A stretch of DNA of 64,000 bases from Magicicada septendecula (GCA_034769895.1 CM068369.1:423137479-423201478); one strand, 5' to 3'; shown: positions 33,708 to 45,039, counted from the first letter of the stretch. Notes: generated by a model not told the origin, from the letters alone. Numbers and translations are program-made.

Positions 33708-35300
33708 TATAACCTCTTCTCTTGAGTTATAACAGAGGGAACCCAAAGTAATTGGTTCTGCCAATTACTTCAGGCTGCCTTATTCGGGACGAGCTGAAAT
33801 TAAAACAGAACAACACACAGTAAATATAAAAGGAATCAGGGAAGGGAAAACTGTTGATTTATGTACTCAGTATATGTGTGCAACAAGAAGATTTCCCTTT
33901 ATTAAACATTTAAAAAAACAAATGACATTTACTCAAAAGACAGATCCCATTACATTATTAATTAAATTATTAAAATTGCTTTATATAGACTGTGGGATCA
34001 CAACAAATTATATTTAGCTTTTCCCCGGATCCGGGTAACCATTGGTATTTAGTCTTTAAACTTTTAATTATATTCAATTCAAGATAATAGCTTGCAAGAC
34101 TGTTACTTTTACTTTTACTTTTACTTTTAAGTTTCATTATTATTCCATTTGAAGAATGGTATTAATTATACTACGTTACGTTAAAATCTAAACTGTTACA
34201 ATTGTAAGAAGCCTGAATAGTTACAATTAAATTCTTAGATTAAAATTTTTATATTCTTATAAAGTTAATAGTCTCTGAAAGTCTCTTTAAGAGAGTATTG
34301 TGTTACAATTACTATTATTATTATTCCTCGATAGACGTGCTATCGAGTCACCTTTAATTTGGGATGTAGAAATCTCCTCCATATGGTTACATCTTGGGAA
34401 TCCGAAGAGTGTCGTCCTCGTCTAGGTCTGGTCTCAGTTGTTCACGGCTTAAACGTCTGCAGGATAGAGTGGGCCTTCTACACAGGTACTCGTTGATTCT
34501 CAGATGTCTCGAACTGCATTATCGGTCGGGTCTACTAGAGTTGTAATTCTGATGATTCATGTCTCCAGGTAGGATGTTGTGAAGAGTCGTCAATCGGAGA
34601 AGATAGCTGTTATAGTTACTAACACTCGTACTATTGGTTGTCACTTATTTCTTCTTGTTACAACGTTTTTTAATTTTTCTTTTTCTTAACGTTACATATT
34701 ACACTCTTTTGTAGCAGTTAGTAAAATACATAAGAATTAATCCAAACTAATAACCAATCACATAACATTTCAACAGAGCATTTTGCTCGTGCGTGTGCAC
34801 TGCTTGGAGTCGTCATTGCGAGAGAGAGATTTTTCGTCCGCTACCACTGGTACAGGACAATAGGTAGTGGGGTGTTTATTCCGCGAGAATATAGTCCCGG
34901 TCTCTCTCTAAATAAAACTTTTTATTTATACAAACTATCGCTAGATAAAAATACATCATTTAAATTAGTTGTTTTCGTGACTATCTGTGTCTTCAGATTC
35001 TTTAATTATTAACATTATTTTTCTATATTATTTTAATTACAGAAGACTCGGTAAACATGTCGAGTCCGGTATCAACAGGTAGGCGCCTGATAACAAGCAA
35101 AGGGTTAAATGCGACAATAATAATTATTTACAATATGTCTTTTCTTTACCGTTTCTTTGCCCTTATTAATTACTACTTCCATTCACACTTAGTACCTACA
35201 TGTTTTTTATTATCATTGTGAGATTTAAATGGTTAGTTGTTCGCAACTTAAAATTTTTTTTTTCTTTATTTTTATAATTGTCACAATTTAAATCGTCACA
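33708..35300 (-). repeat. 3' LTR of G2
   Basis: Direct repeat of 42550-44152. On minus it starts TGTGACGA and ends GGTTATA, so the end is TA rather than CA. It holds four tandem ACTTTT-type hexamers at about 34105-34130. The minus-strand purine stretch AAGAGGCGGAG just outside (35301-35313) is a plausible polypurine tract. Confidence 0.92.
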
Positions 35301-35793
35301 TACTCCGCCTCTTAACCAACACCGACTCCGGAAAATTTGGTTAGGTACGTACCGAGAGTATGCTTGGGGAGTACAGTGAGAAATTTCTCTCACCCGTTTC
35401 TAGATGTATGTAATTACTAACAGCATCGGTCATTCTTGACTTCCTGATTCTTATTATCTATACATATACTTCATCTTTTACACACTAATTCGATTACTAC
35501 ATAAAATTCACACACTATAAAAGTATTTTCAACATTCTAAATTTTCTTAACTCTACTACTTATGACTACTACCGGATTTTTCTTTTTCTTGAGAGTTTCT
35601 CTAGTTATAGAATTTACTCTTTAAGTACTCCATTTTTGTTTTTATTGGATTTCAGCTGACTTCTTGCTTTGCTCTACTTTCGATGAAGAGGATTCAAGGT
35701 TGATCAGGCCTCGTACCTACTTATACGACAAGGTAGCCAAAGGTTACTCAAGTACTTTTGCAGTTGAGTACTAAACATTGTCTTCACATTTAT
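35301..35793 (-). other. G2 region between integrase and 3' LTR
   Basis: About 490 bases with no env-like frame. It includes the probable polypurine tract at 35301-35313. A minus-strand frame of 65 codons at 35196-35393 spans the LTR edge and is not supported. Confidence 0.7.
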
Positions 35794-36345
35794 TTATTTA
35801 ACTGGCACTCTACTATTTTCTTCCTCAAGATAACGTTTTATCTGTGAAATATGTGTCCTTCGCACATATTTGTGAGTAGAGGGTTCATACAGAGTTACCG
35901 TTACCGGAGTTAAGTATTTTTGAATTTGATAAGGACCGCACCATCTGTATGATAGCTTGGAAGTTGTCTTATCGACGGCACTACTCGTTGGGTGCGTTTT
36001 ATACATAACTAAGTCTCTGATTTGGTACTTTACTTTATTATTATTATTCTTTTGCTCGTAATATCTCCTTGACTTCGCTAAGTTTGTTCGTAAATTAGCA
36101 CGCGCTTCATTCCATATTTTCCTAATATTTTTATCCCTAATTTCAAGGGGTAATAATTCATGTATTTTCCACTTTGTGGATAATGGGTGGTTAGGTTTAT
36201 ACTTGAACAATAATTCGAATGGGGTGGACTTATGTCCTTCATGATATGCCGAATTAAAGGCGAATTGTATCCAGGATAGGTTCTTGTCCCACGAAGTATG
36301 GTCGTTAGCATGGTAGGCTATTAAAGCAGATTTTAGGTTTCGCAA
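35794..36345 (-). pseudogene. G2 integrase, C-terminal part
   Basis: 183 codons in a frame shifted from the upstream pol. It carries LSWIQFAFNSAYHEGHKSTPFELLF (the core end), a basic helix and the C-terminal SH3-like region with IRDLVMYKTHP and YRWCGPYQIQKYL, ending near the element's coding limit. The catalytic Glu (GNIAERYLR) lies just upstream in this same frame, in the short overlap at about 36345-36375. Confidence 0.88.
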
Positions 36346-36361
36346 ATACCTCTCAGCTATA

Positions 36362-38464
36362 TTACCTTGCGGATGATACTCTGTAGTGGTAATGTGGTCT
36401 ATACCTAGTTTGAACCATGTTCCTGAATGCCTTAGACTTAAACTGTGGTCCGTTGTCCGACACTAGATGGACTGGAATACCGAATTCTTTGAATAATCTA
36501 TTCTGTAGAATGCTTACTGTTGTCGTAGCTAAAGCTCGCCGCATGGGGTACATCCAGACGAATTTACTAAAAGAATCTACGCAAATTAGTAACATTGTAT
36601 TTCCTGATTTGGAACGTGGGTAGGGTCCAGAAAAGTCTAAATAAATTTTGGAGAATGGGGTAGCAGGAATCTCTGATATTAACTGACTTATTTGGCTGTT
36701 TCTCGCTGGTTTGCTGAGTGCACACAACTTACACCTTTTTACAAAGTTAGCAATCTCACTGTTCATATTTTCCCAGTGGTATTCTCTACGAATCCGATGT
36801 ATGGTTTTATTTATTCCCATATGTGCTCCAATGGGGGAAGAGTGATAATATTCCATTAGCATAGGTTTAATAATATCCGGGGCGATGATTCGTGAATATT
36901 TTCCGTTCGCTATTCTACAACATAATACCTTTTTACTTAATAGGTATTTTTCTGACTTGTTTCCTTTTTCAAGTTGTTCGATAATCGGACTCAAGCGTGT
37001 GTCTTGTTGTTGATAATGGGCTAAATCCGTAAATGCAAGAGGAAATTCGGTAATTAAAGTATTAATAATCGGTGTCTCTCTACTCTTGATTTCGTAATTA
37101 TTACTACTCGGCTGGAACATACGTGACAGGGTATCGGCAACTACATTTTGGGTGCCTCTAATATGTTGTACTTTGAACTTAAAACAATTTAATCTTAATA
37201 CCCATCTTCCGATACGACCTAATTGTTTTGGGTGATTTAGTAGCCAGGATAAGGCTTGATTATCTGTTTCTAACAAAAACTCTTTATGTTCTAAAAATGG
37301 TTTGAACTTCTCAAACGCGAAAACGATAGCTAAACATTCTAATTCGTAAGCAGAGTATTTCTTTTCTTGGTCAGTCAGGGTGCGTGAAGTGTAACTAATT
37401 GGTAAGCGAGAGTTATCTACTTCCTGATATATTACTGCACCTAGGGCGACACTTGAACTGTCTGTTTGCACGACAAACGGTTTAGTAAAATCGGCTAATT
37501 GTAGTACAGGGGGTGATATGATGCTTTCTTTTAATATCTCAAATGCGGTTTGGTGTTGCTCATTCCACTCAAATTTTACTCCCTTCTTTCTCAAAGTATT
37601 TAGCGGTGCTGCAATTTCGGCTAGATGTGGAATATACTTGTGGAAATAATTTATCGTTCCTAAAAATCGGGCAATTCCTTTTGCATCCCGCGGTGGTAAA
37701 AATTCTCTGATAGCACGGGTGCGCTCTGGGTCTATGCTTACCTTTCCGTTGGCTTTTACGATGTGACCTAAAAAGGAGAATTGTGTCACAGCAAAATTTA
37801 CTTTACTGGGGTTTACAGTTAATCCAGCTTTCTCTAATCGGGATAGTACTTCACGTAAATGTTCAAGATGTTGTTCAATTGACTCACTGTAAATAACAAT
37901 GTCATCTAGGTAGTGATACACATATTTAAACTTTATGTCATGAAATAATTTTTCTAATAACCTGCTACATACAGAACTACCTTGGGATATACCAAAGGGT
38001 ACCCTTGTAAATTGGTATAGGTTGAAAGGGACGGCAAAAGCGGTGAGACGTTTCGATTCTTCCGAGAGGGGTATCTGATGAAATGCCTGATTCAAATCCA
38101 TAATGGTAAAAATTTTTGCTTTCGTAAAATAATGAAAAGCACTGTGGATGTCGGGAAGTGGTATTGATTCAAATTCTATCCGTTTATTTAGTTGTCTATA
38201 GTCTACAACTAATCTATGTTTATCGTTGCTTTTGGGTACTAAAAACGCGGGGGATGAATAAGATGACGTAGAGGGTTCGATGACTCCTTGTTCTAATAGT
38301 TTATTAATTTGGTTCCTCATTACTTCCATTTTTGGCGGTGATAACTTGTATGGGGCTAAACGTATTATTTTATTATCGCTCAAATTTATTTTATACTCTA
38401 TCAGGTCTGTCAGTCCTAACTTTGGGGTGAGCACATTGGAGAATTGATTTATTAACTTTCGTAT
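36362..38464 (-). pseudogene. G2 reverse transcriptase, RNase H and integrase N-terminal part
   Basis: About 700 codons open from the S1 junction. RT: HRLVVDYRQLNKR, FTIMDLNQAFHQIPL (catalytic Asp), TRVPFGISQG and YHYLDDIVIYS (catalytic YLDD). RNase H: VVQTDSSSVALGAV, KKYSAYELECL, LLETDNQALSW. Integrase: zinc set HSSPIGAHMGINKTIHRI ... CKLCALSK, first Asp in IYLDFSGPY, second in LVSDNGPQF. After AFRN the frame slips by one base (about 36410-36420), and the final Asp-to-Glu stretch continues in another frame. The upstream side is in frame with the protease ORF across the duplicated gtat, so S1 interrupts one continuous pol frame. Confidence 0.92.
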
Positions 38465-39697
38465 TGTTATATTAATAATTAATTGTCTTTTTTATTTAAA
38501 TTTATTATTACACTTTGTAAAACTTTTTATACTTTAGGCTGGAGTAGCAGCCATATTGTTGAGTACCAACTTAAACTCATCATGTCCAGGATCTCGTTAG
38601 ACGTGTTGGAAACCACATGGTTGTCTGAAATAACTATTACTTCACATTGAATGTTATAATCACTATTACTTTATTAATTTCAAAAAAGAAAAGAAAACAT
38701 CATCAAGTTATATTGTTGATACAAAACACCAAATTTCCTCTCTCCCTCATACATTTTGACTTTCGCAATTTTAGTATGTTTAAGTATTCGTAAAAATGAT
38801 CATTTTGCTTAAGCAGTTTCAAACTAGAATATAACATAAATATAGACCATTCTCTACAACTACGACATAACGAAAACCAGCACTTTCACACACACACACT
38901 CACGCTATTTCATACAGTACATTTTTATTTTATTGAGCTCAATTTTAAAAGTGTCAATATTTAAATAATTTTGAATGTCTACTTCCCTGGTGTTGTGTAG
39001 AACTGGGGCGTCAAACCGTGGTTCATTGTTTGCTGTTTCTCGTATTTCTCACTTTTACACTTCATGGCTGACCGGTTATTTTATCGCAATTTTTCTCACT
39101 GTCTCTACTTGTTTTGTAATAATACTGTTAGATCAAAATATATGTATTATAATTTTCACATTTTTACTTGCTTTGCGGGCCCGCACAAATACGTTCCGGA
39201 ACTTAACAGGTGTTGCTCGCGCGAGCATTGAATTTAGACTGAGAACGAACTACTTGCGCTAATTTGTGAAGCGGCGGTTGTTCGCCCAACTCTTATTGGT
39301 TTACAGTTTGTATTCGTTCGCCAGTGGACTGTTTTTGGCTTGTTGAGGTGACACACATCGTTATATAAGTTGATGACGCAACACATCGCCTGACACGGTT
39401 ATGTAATTTGTTGACAGATTTTGTTACATAACGTGTTTACGTTTTCCGTGTTCGTCATTGTCCTTGAATTGCCCTTAGCACAGTTTGCCGGTTATTAAAA
39501 CTGTTTATATGAACATTGTCTAATAACTTTGTCTTCAACGCCTCAAGCAGTGTTGCCGTTGTTGGGATCGCTTCCCCATAACAAATTTACCTCTCGGTCA
39601 TAAAATTTTTCCCTATCACTCAACAAGTTAATTATTATTTATGAAAAAATACAAATTCTGTTATTACCCCAGGTATGCCCAAAAATGCCCCGCTACA
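38465..39697 (-). repeat. Solo LTR S1 inside G2 pol
   Basis: 1233 bp, flanked by TSD gtat (38461-38464 and 39698-39701). On minus it starts TGTAGCGGGGC and ends AACA, the TG...CA form. No internal element is present, so this is a solo LTR left by LTR-LTR recombination. Its first 60 bases resemble the start of S2 (shared ggggtaataac and aatttgtattt). A plus-strand frame at 38975-39262 is fortuitous. Confidence 0.88.
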
Positions 39698-39701
39698 GTA
39701 T

Positions 39702-40346
39702 GTTCCGTCTATCGTTACTGTCCAGATGACCTAATTCACATTCGTGATGCTTTACATGTGAAGAAGTAGTGCTAGTACTTTCTCTGTTATTTGAATTATC
39801 CTCCAAGTTATATTTCCGTGAACGATCGAATCCAAAGTAAAATTTCTTATCATGAATATTTAAAATTATTCCTGTTTTACTGATAAAATCAGCTCCCAAA
39901 ATTAACTCGGGTCCTAATTCGTCGCACACTAACATTGGAAAATACCACGTAAAATTTTTAATTTTTACTTTACATGTAATGATAAGTTTTATCATTAAGT
40001 TTTGTTTGTTAGCGGTTGAGCATTTAATATTTACGGATTGACTGCGTTTAACTAAATTATGTTTAAATAACTTATTGGCGAGGTCATGACTAATTAAACT
40101 TCGCGTTGATCCGGAATCAATTAAACCGAGGGTGGATGTTACACCAAGGTCTACTTGTACATAAGGTAATTGACACTTACTGAAATCACACTTATTAATA
40201 GCGTTACATTTATCGATAAATTTTTTTACATAGGGGTCTAGTTTTCTTTTGTTATTATTATTAATTTGTTTTATTTTATTGACTCTCAGGGGTTTACCTT
40301 TTTTCACGATGCTGCGGAAGACAGAGGGTTTCGGATCTCCCTGCCT
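39702..40346 (-). pseudogene. G2 aspartic protease (start of pol)
   Basis: The pol frame is open from the gag overlap (about 40350) to the S1 junction. The retropepsin motif is LGLIDSGSTRSLI, with later ELILGADFISKTGI typical of the family's second conserved block. The N-terminal part is Lys/Asn-rich. There is no ATG near the start, as expected if pol is reached by -1 frameshifting from gag. S1 adds a premature stop just after the protease. Confidence 0.88.
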
Positions 40347-40358
40347 TACATGTTTTTT
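40320..40358 (-). promoter_or_regulatory. Programmed -1 frameshift signal, G2 gag-pol
   Basis: On the minus strand the heptamer A AAA AAC (40352-40358) is in the correct gag phase, two codons before the gag stop. After six bases a stem can form: GGCAGGG (40339-40345) with CTCTGTC (40320-40326), seven pairs including two G-U, 12-base loop. A -1 slip at the heptamer leads straight into the open pol frame (next codons CAT GTA AGG). Confidence 0.8.
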
Positions 40359-41845
40359 GGATAATGAGTTTTTTGATTATACTGTTTCTGTTTACAGTTT
40401 CTACTGAGATGTCCGGATTTTCCGCAGTTATAGCATACATATTCTTTACGTTGGGTCTCACAGGTTTCCTGTCGCGGTTGAGCCTCCTTGGACTTACCAT
40501 GGCCATAGGTTGATCTTTGAAATGGTTTTCTTTCTCGTAGACTTCTTGCGTCAGAGACTAAGGCTTGCATTTCTTTTCTATGTTGTGTAGCGGATACCGA
40601 TGCATGTCTGTGCTGATCTGCGTACCACACATTGGAAGAGTGAATACTACATTGTTCAAAGTCCGCGAACGTAAGGGGTCTACTCACTAGTGCTAAACGG
40701 GAGCGTTCATCAGGAGATAAGCCTACTAGGATAGTATCGACCAATTGTTTTTCAGTCCAGTCGACTTGTAGTATACGTGACGATTCACGGATGTCCGCAA
40801 TATAGTGGGCCAGTCTTTCATGAGCTCCTTGTACTCGAAGTACAGTATTTCTTTTGATATCCTCATAAATTCCAGTGGGGATAAAATATTTGATTATTTT
40901 CGTATGGAGTTCTTCTACTGGAAGACTCGAGTTTAATGTTTCTAGTACACGATCGCGTAATGGTGGTTTACATTTGGGTAATATTACTTGCAGTATTTGC
41001 CGATCGTTCAATTGTTGTAGATCTTTTATTTCCAGTAGGTATTTGATAAAAGTTAACAGTACCGTTATACTTAACCCATCGGTGTAAGGAATTTCATTAA
41101 TTATTTTCTCTACTGGGTGGGAAATTTTTCCGTAGAGGTCAACATTAAAATTTACGTTTTGTATTTCGTTCGAAGTATTAGTGGTTGTATTTGGATTAGC
41201 AATCGGATATTGACTAGTGCGAGTACGCTGAACGTTAGGGGGTGGGGGTTCTAACATAGTTAAGGTATTTAATTTTCTACTAGGTAATTGTTCAGGACTC
41301 AGTTGTATCTTAGAGACGGTGGGTGATTCTGGGTTCGAGGTGGTGGGAGGGAGTTCTACAATAGGGGAGTGACCAGGGGAGATATATAATTTTTGTAAGT
41401 CTTGCTCAATTTCCTCCATTCTCGATGCCTCTGACTTTCGTCGTAAGTCGTTAATAATTATGGGTAATTGGCTTAATGCCTCGTCTGCAAATTTCTGCAC
41501 ATCGGCGGGGACTACGGTGACGTCGGGCCAGCTTAATAAATTATTCAATCGGCGGGTTAAATGTTCTATATGTTGAGTAACGCGCAAAAGTTCCGTAGGT
41601 GATTTCTTTTCCTTAAGGTTCTGAGATAATACTATCAGTTCCCTATATTTCGCATAACAGGTTTCTTGTTCGCCGTCATAATCGAGTTCACGCAATTTGT
41701 CTAACTGCGAGCTTGTCTCAGATCCGGATTGGCGTAATGATTTTCGTAATTCAGACACGGTTACATTCACGTGTTTTAGACCTCGTAAAAGTGCTTCGTA
41801 GCATAGCTCATCTTTTACTAGTAAATCAGGATTAAATTCAGCCAT
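40346..41845 (-). CDS. G2 Gag
   Basis: 499 codons from ATG (MAEFNPDLLVK), uninterrupted. Residues 1-160 are helical, with two Leu-rich segments. Residues 160-240 are a Pro/Ser/Thr linker. Residues about 240-395 form the capsid-like retrotransposon Gag region (GLSITVLLTFIKYLLEI, RDRVLETLNSSLPVEELH, RLAHYIADIRE). Near the C-terminus is one CCHC zinc knuckle, CYNCGKSGHLSRNC (C-x2-C-x4-H-x4-C), which binds RNA. It forms the particle. It is the only full-length intact ORF of G2. Confidence 0.92.
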   Translation of the reverse strand: MAEFNPDLLVKDELCYEALLRGLKHVNVTVSELRKSLRQSGSETSSQLDKLRELDYDGEQETCYAKYRELIVLSQNLKEKKSPTELLRVTQHIEHLTRRLNNLLSWPDVTVVPADVQKFADEALSQLPIIINDLRRKSEASRMEEIEQDLQKLYISPGHSPIVELPPTTSNPESPTVSKIQLSPEQLPSRKLNTLTMLEPPPPNVQRTRTSQYPIANPNTTTNTSNEIQNVNFNVDLYGKISHPVEKIINEIPYTDGLSITVLLTFIKYLLEIKDLQQLNDRQILQVILPKCKPPLRDRVLETLNSSLPVEELHTKIIKYFIPTGIYEDIKRNTVLRVQGAHERLAHYIADIRESSRILQVDWTEKQLVDTILVGLSPDERSRLALVSRPLTFADFEQCSIHSSNVWYADQHRHASVSATQHRKEMQALVSDARSLRERKPFQRSTYGHGKSKEAQPRQETCETQRKEYVCYNCGKSGHLSRNCKQKQYNQKTHYPKNM

Positions 41846-42532
41846 TTTCGTAAAGTGGCTAGACCTAATTATTCTACTATTTGTATTTACTACTATACAA
41901 CGCTATATCATTTTACACAAACATAACAATATAAATAAATCGTATTCTTACACATTTATTAATAAACAATTAAAATGAGATGACAAAGGTTGTCATTTTA
42001 CATAGGTAGAGAGAGAGAAATCTCACACATGCTTACAGATGCGTAAGGCAAAAGGGGGAATCCGCGGCAACGACACACAGGTAAGGACACGCTACTAATA
42101 ACAATAGAGCTAACACAGAGGGTGAAGTGATAGTTTAATTCCGCGATGGGGGAGTCTCACAATGACAATATACACACTTACAGGAGCGGACAAGAAATCA
42201 ACCGGTCTGATATTGTTTACAAACAGACGTGTTGTTGAATGAGCTTTTGACAAGCACACACCTGATGTTATATCGAATACACGGGGCGTCTTTAGTCAAT
42301 ATTATGTTCATTGCTATATCTAAATAATAATTAAAATTACCTATTTACAAAACTATTATAATAACTATTATCATTTAATTTTATTTAAGATTTTAGACAC
42401 ATTTAAAGTACATGAGTAAATAAATCAACCGATTATGGTCTGGGTTAATAGGCACAATTACTGCTTAATAACACAAGTCACAAAAATTTCTTTTTTTTTT
42501 TTTTTTAATTAGCAGCAAAATTTTAACTAATT
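41846..42532 (-). other. G2 leader between PBS and gag
   Basis: About 690 bases without a gene. It includes a T-run (42491-42506 on plus) and purine-rich stretches near 42009-42064. It may contain packaging signals, but none can be pointed to. Confidence 0.6.
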
Positions 42533-42546
42533 AGCAGAGTGGCGCA
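42533..42546 (-). promoter_or_regulatory. Putative primer-binding site of G2: 5' end of initiator tRNA-Met
   Basis: The plus strand reads AGCAGAGTGGCGCA, identical to bases 1-14 of animal initiator tRNA-Met (recalled), three bases from the 5' LTR. G2 RNA would therefore pair with the tRNA's 5' end, not the usual CCA end. Initiator-tRNA fragments prime copia-type elements, though at another site in that tRNA. Chance match remains possible. Confidence 0.5.
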
Positions 42547-42549
42547 ATT

Positions 42550-44152
42550 TATAACCTCTTCTCTTGAGTTATAACAGAGGGAACCCAAAGTAATTGGTTC
42601 TGCCAATTACTTCAGGCTGCCTTATTCGGGACGAGCTGAAATTAAAACAGAACAACACACAGTAAATATAAAAGGAATCAGGGAAGGGAAAACTGTTGAT
42701 TTATGTACTCAGTATATGTGTGCAACAAGAAGATTTCCCTTTATTAAACATTTAAAAAAACAAATGACATTTACTCAAAAGACAGATCCCATTACATTAT
42801 TAATTAAATTATTAAATTATTTAAACTGCTTTATATAGACTGTGGGATCACAACAAATTATATTTAGCTTTTCCCCGGATCCGGGTAACCATTGGTATTT
42901 AGTCTTTAAACTTTTAATTATATTCAATTCAAGATAATAGCTTGCAAGACTGTTACTTTTACTTTTACTTTTACTTTTAAGTTTCATTATTATTCCATTT
43001 GAAGAATGGTATTAATTATACTACGTTACGTTAAAATCTAAACTGTTACAATTGTAAGAAGCCTGAATAGTTACAATTAAATTCTTAGATTTAAATTTTT
43101 ATATTCTTATAAAGTCAATAGTCTCTGAAAGTCTCTTTAAGAGAGTATTGTGTTACAATTACTATTATTATTATTCCTCGATAGACGTGCTATCGAGTCA
43201 CCTTTAATTTGGGATGTACAAATCTCCTCCATATGGTTACATCTTGGGAATCCGAAGAGCGTCGTCCTCGTCTAGGTCTGGTCTCAGTTGTTCACGGCTT
43301 AAACGTCTGCAGGATAGAGTGGGCCTTCTACACAGGTACTCGTTGATTCTCAGATGTCTCGAACTGCATTATCGGTCGGGTCTACTAGAGTTGTAATTCT
43401 GATGATTCATGTCTCCAGGTAGGATGTTGTGAAGAGTCGTCAATCGGAGAAGATAGCTGTTATAGTTACTAACACTCGTACTATTGGTTGTCACTTATTT
43501 CTTCTTGTTACAACGTTTTTTAATTTTTCTTTTTCTTAACGTTACATATTACACTCTTTTGTAGCAGTTAGTAAAATACATAAGAATTAATCCAAACTAA
43601 TAACCAATCACATAACATTTCAACAGAGCATTTTGCTCGTGCGTGTGCACTGCTTAGAGTCGTCATTGCGAGAGAGAGATTTTTCGTCCGCTACCACTGG
43701 TACAGGACAATAGGTAGTGGGGTGTTTATTCCGCGAGAATATAGTCCCGGTCTCTCTCTAAATAAAACTTTTTATTTATACAAACTATCGCTAGATAAAA
43801 ATACATCATTTAAATTAGTTGTTTTCGTGACTATTTGTGTCTTCAGATTCTTTAATTATTAACATTATTTTTCTATATTATTTTAATTACAGAAGACTCG
43901 GTAAACATGTCGAGTCCGGTATCAACAGGTAGGCGCCTGATAACAAGCAAAGGGTTAAATGCGACAATAATAATTATTTACAATATGTCTTTTCTTTACC
44001 GTTTCTTTGCCCTTATTAATTACTACTTCCATTCACACTTAGTACCTACATGTTTTTTATTATCATTGTGAGATTTAAATGGTTAGTTGTTCGCAACTTA
44101 AAATTTTTTTTTTTTCTTTATTTTTATAATTGTCACAATTTAAATCGTCACA
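42550..44152 (-). repeat. 5' LTR of G2
   Basis: 1603 bp against 1593 bp in the other copy; the main length difference is a small insertion near 42815-42824 and a longer T-run near 44106-44115. It ends exactly at the cgag duplication. An open frame at 43214-43396 arises from a single base change and is not a gene. Confidence 0.93.
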
Positions 44153-44156
44153 CGAG

Positions 44157-44214
44157 CAGGCTGGGCTGTTTTGTTTAATATAAGAGACATATTTTAAAAT
44201 TTGTTCCTATGTTA
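44157..44214 (+). repeat. 3' LTR of N2, last part
   Basis: Continues the N2 LTR after G2 and matches 5585-5642. The last shared bases are cctatgtta; beyond this the two copies differ, so this is taken as the N2 end. Confidence 0.75.
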
Positions 44215-44972
44215 TGTTTTAATTGTTTTAATTTGTCTTAAATGGGAAGTAAACCTATTTACGTCACAATATAAAATGTGTTAGTCTAGTTATTACGCCA
44301 CAACCACTTCCTAGTATTCTGTGCTGATAAACTCGTCTAACGTTTTCGGGGGGTTTCTGAAATTTTAAAATAGTCAGATAGCGGGATTTTTATAAGGGCA
44401 AGAGTGTTTAAGTTTACATATTTATCTAAAAAATATGTTGGCGACCTGGGCAGTTTCTTTTAAGGTAAGTTTGACGGGGACAATGACGGTAAGTAAAATT
44501 CTGGCAGCGGTGAGTATTAATATGATTGTAGTATTTTCTAAAATAGAAAATGAGAAGTATCTTAACAATTTCATTGTATTATTTCTCCCTTCTCTCTTCT
44601 TTATTATTTGTCTGTGTTTTCTCGCCTTGTTTCATTTTATTTTCTTTATAGTTGGTTTCTTCCCTTTTTATTTTCATTTTTCTTCTCCTTCACTTCTCAT
44701 CTTGTTTCCTTTTCTGTTGGTTCTTAGCTGGCCAATCTCTGGGGTTGGGTCAAAGTCGTTTGTCTGTCAGTCTAGTCTGTGAGTTTCTTTAATAATCACT
44801 TTTAGTTTATCATTCTTCCTCCTCCTTTCTTAATTACATTTTATATTATTATTTTCTTCATTATTTGTTTATTAAAATATATTATTTTTTAGCATTTCTT
44901 ACATACTTATAGTTATCAAATATGATCTAAATTTGGCGATGTTATAATATATTCAGTAATACTGTGATTGAT
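44215..44972. other. Unassigned sequence between N2 and P2
   Basis: Pyrimidine-rich on the plus strand. A frame at 44435-44782 encodes a Phe/Leu-rich low-complexity peptide and is not convincing as a gene. No element was recognised; it may be the host sequence into which the nest inserted. Confidence 0.5.
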
Positions 44973-45039
44973 ATTATTAAACCTATTATATATATATATA
45001 CACACACAAACTTTCACTAGTGAACACTTACTTTTGGTT

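Larger units (their letters stand above)
33708..44152 (-). mobile_element. Ty3/Gypsy element G2 (10.4 kb including solo LTR S1)
   Basis: TSD cgag is confirmed by the empty site in the N2 5' LTR (5581-5584). Order on minus: 5' LTR (42550-44152), PBS, gag, -1 frameshift site, protease, RT/RNase H/integrase, 3' LTR (33708-35300). The LTRs differ at fewer than 1% of sites by eye. The lesions seen are S1 inserted between protease and RT, and one frameshift in integrase. Confidence 0.93.
4806..44214 (+). mobile_element. Non-autonomous LTR element N2, split by G1 and G2
   Basis: N2 runs LTR (4806-5642), coiled-coil gene (5637-6502 continuing at 29146-29500), AT-rich interior (29501-32640), conserved 3' block, hairpin, polypurine tract and 3' LTR (32941-33707 continuing at 44157-44214). 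Without its two insertions it is about 6.3 kb, similar to N3 (7.55 kb). It encodes no protease, polymerase or integrase. The outer TSD could not be established because both outer LTR edges look altered. It is the oldest member of this nest. Confidence 0.75.

Noticed and set aside
34105-34130. TTTTAC hexamer repeat, also at 42955-42980
   Set aside because: Short microsatellite carried in both G2 LTRs; too few units to be a CRISPR array or functional repeat.
39693-41845. Possible endogenous retrovirus with env
   Set aside because: Neither G1 nor G2 has an env-like frame between integrase and 3' LTR; both fit plain Gypsy retrotransposons.
44435-44782. 115-codon frame with Phe/Leu-rich, membrane-like peptide
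   Set aside because: Arises from a long pyrimidine-rich stretch; no start context, homologue or signal that would make it a gene.
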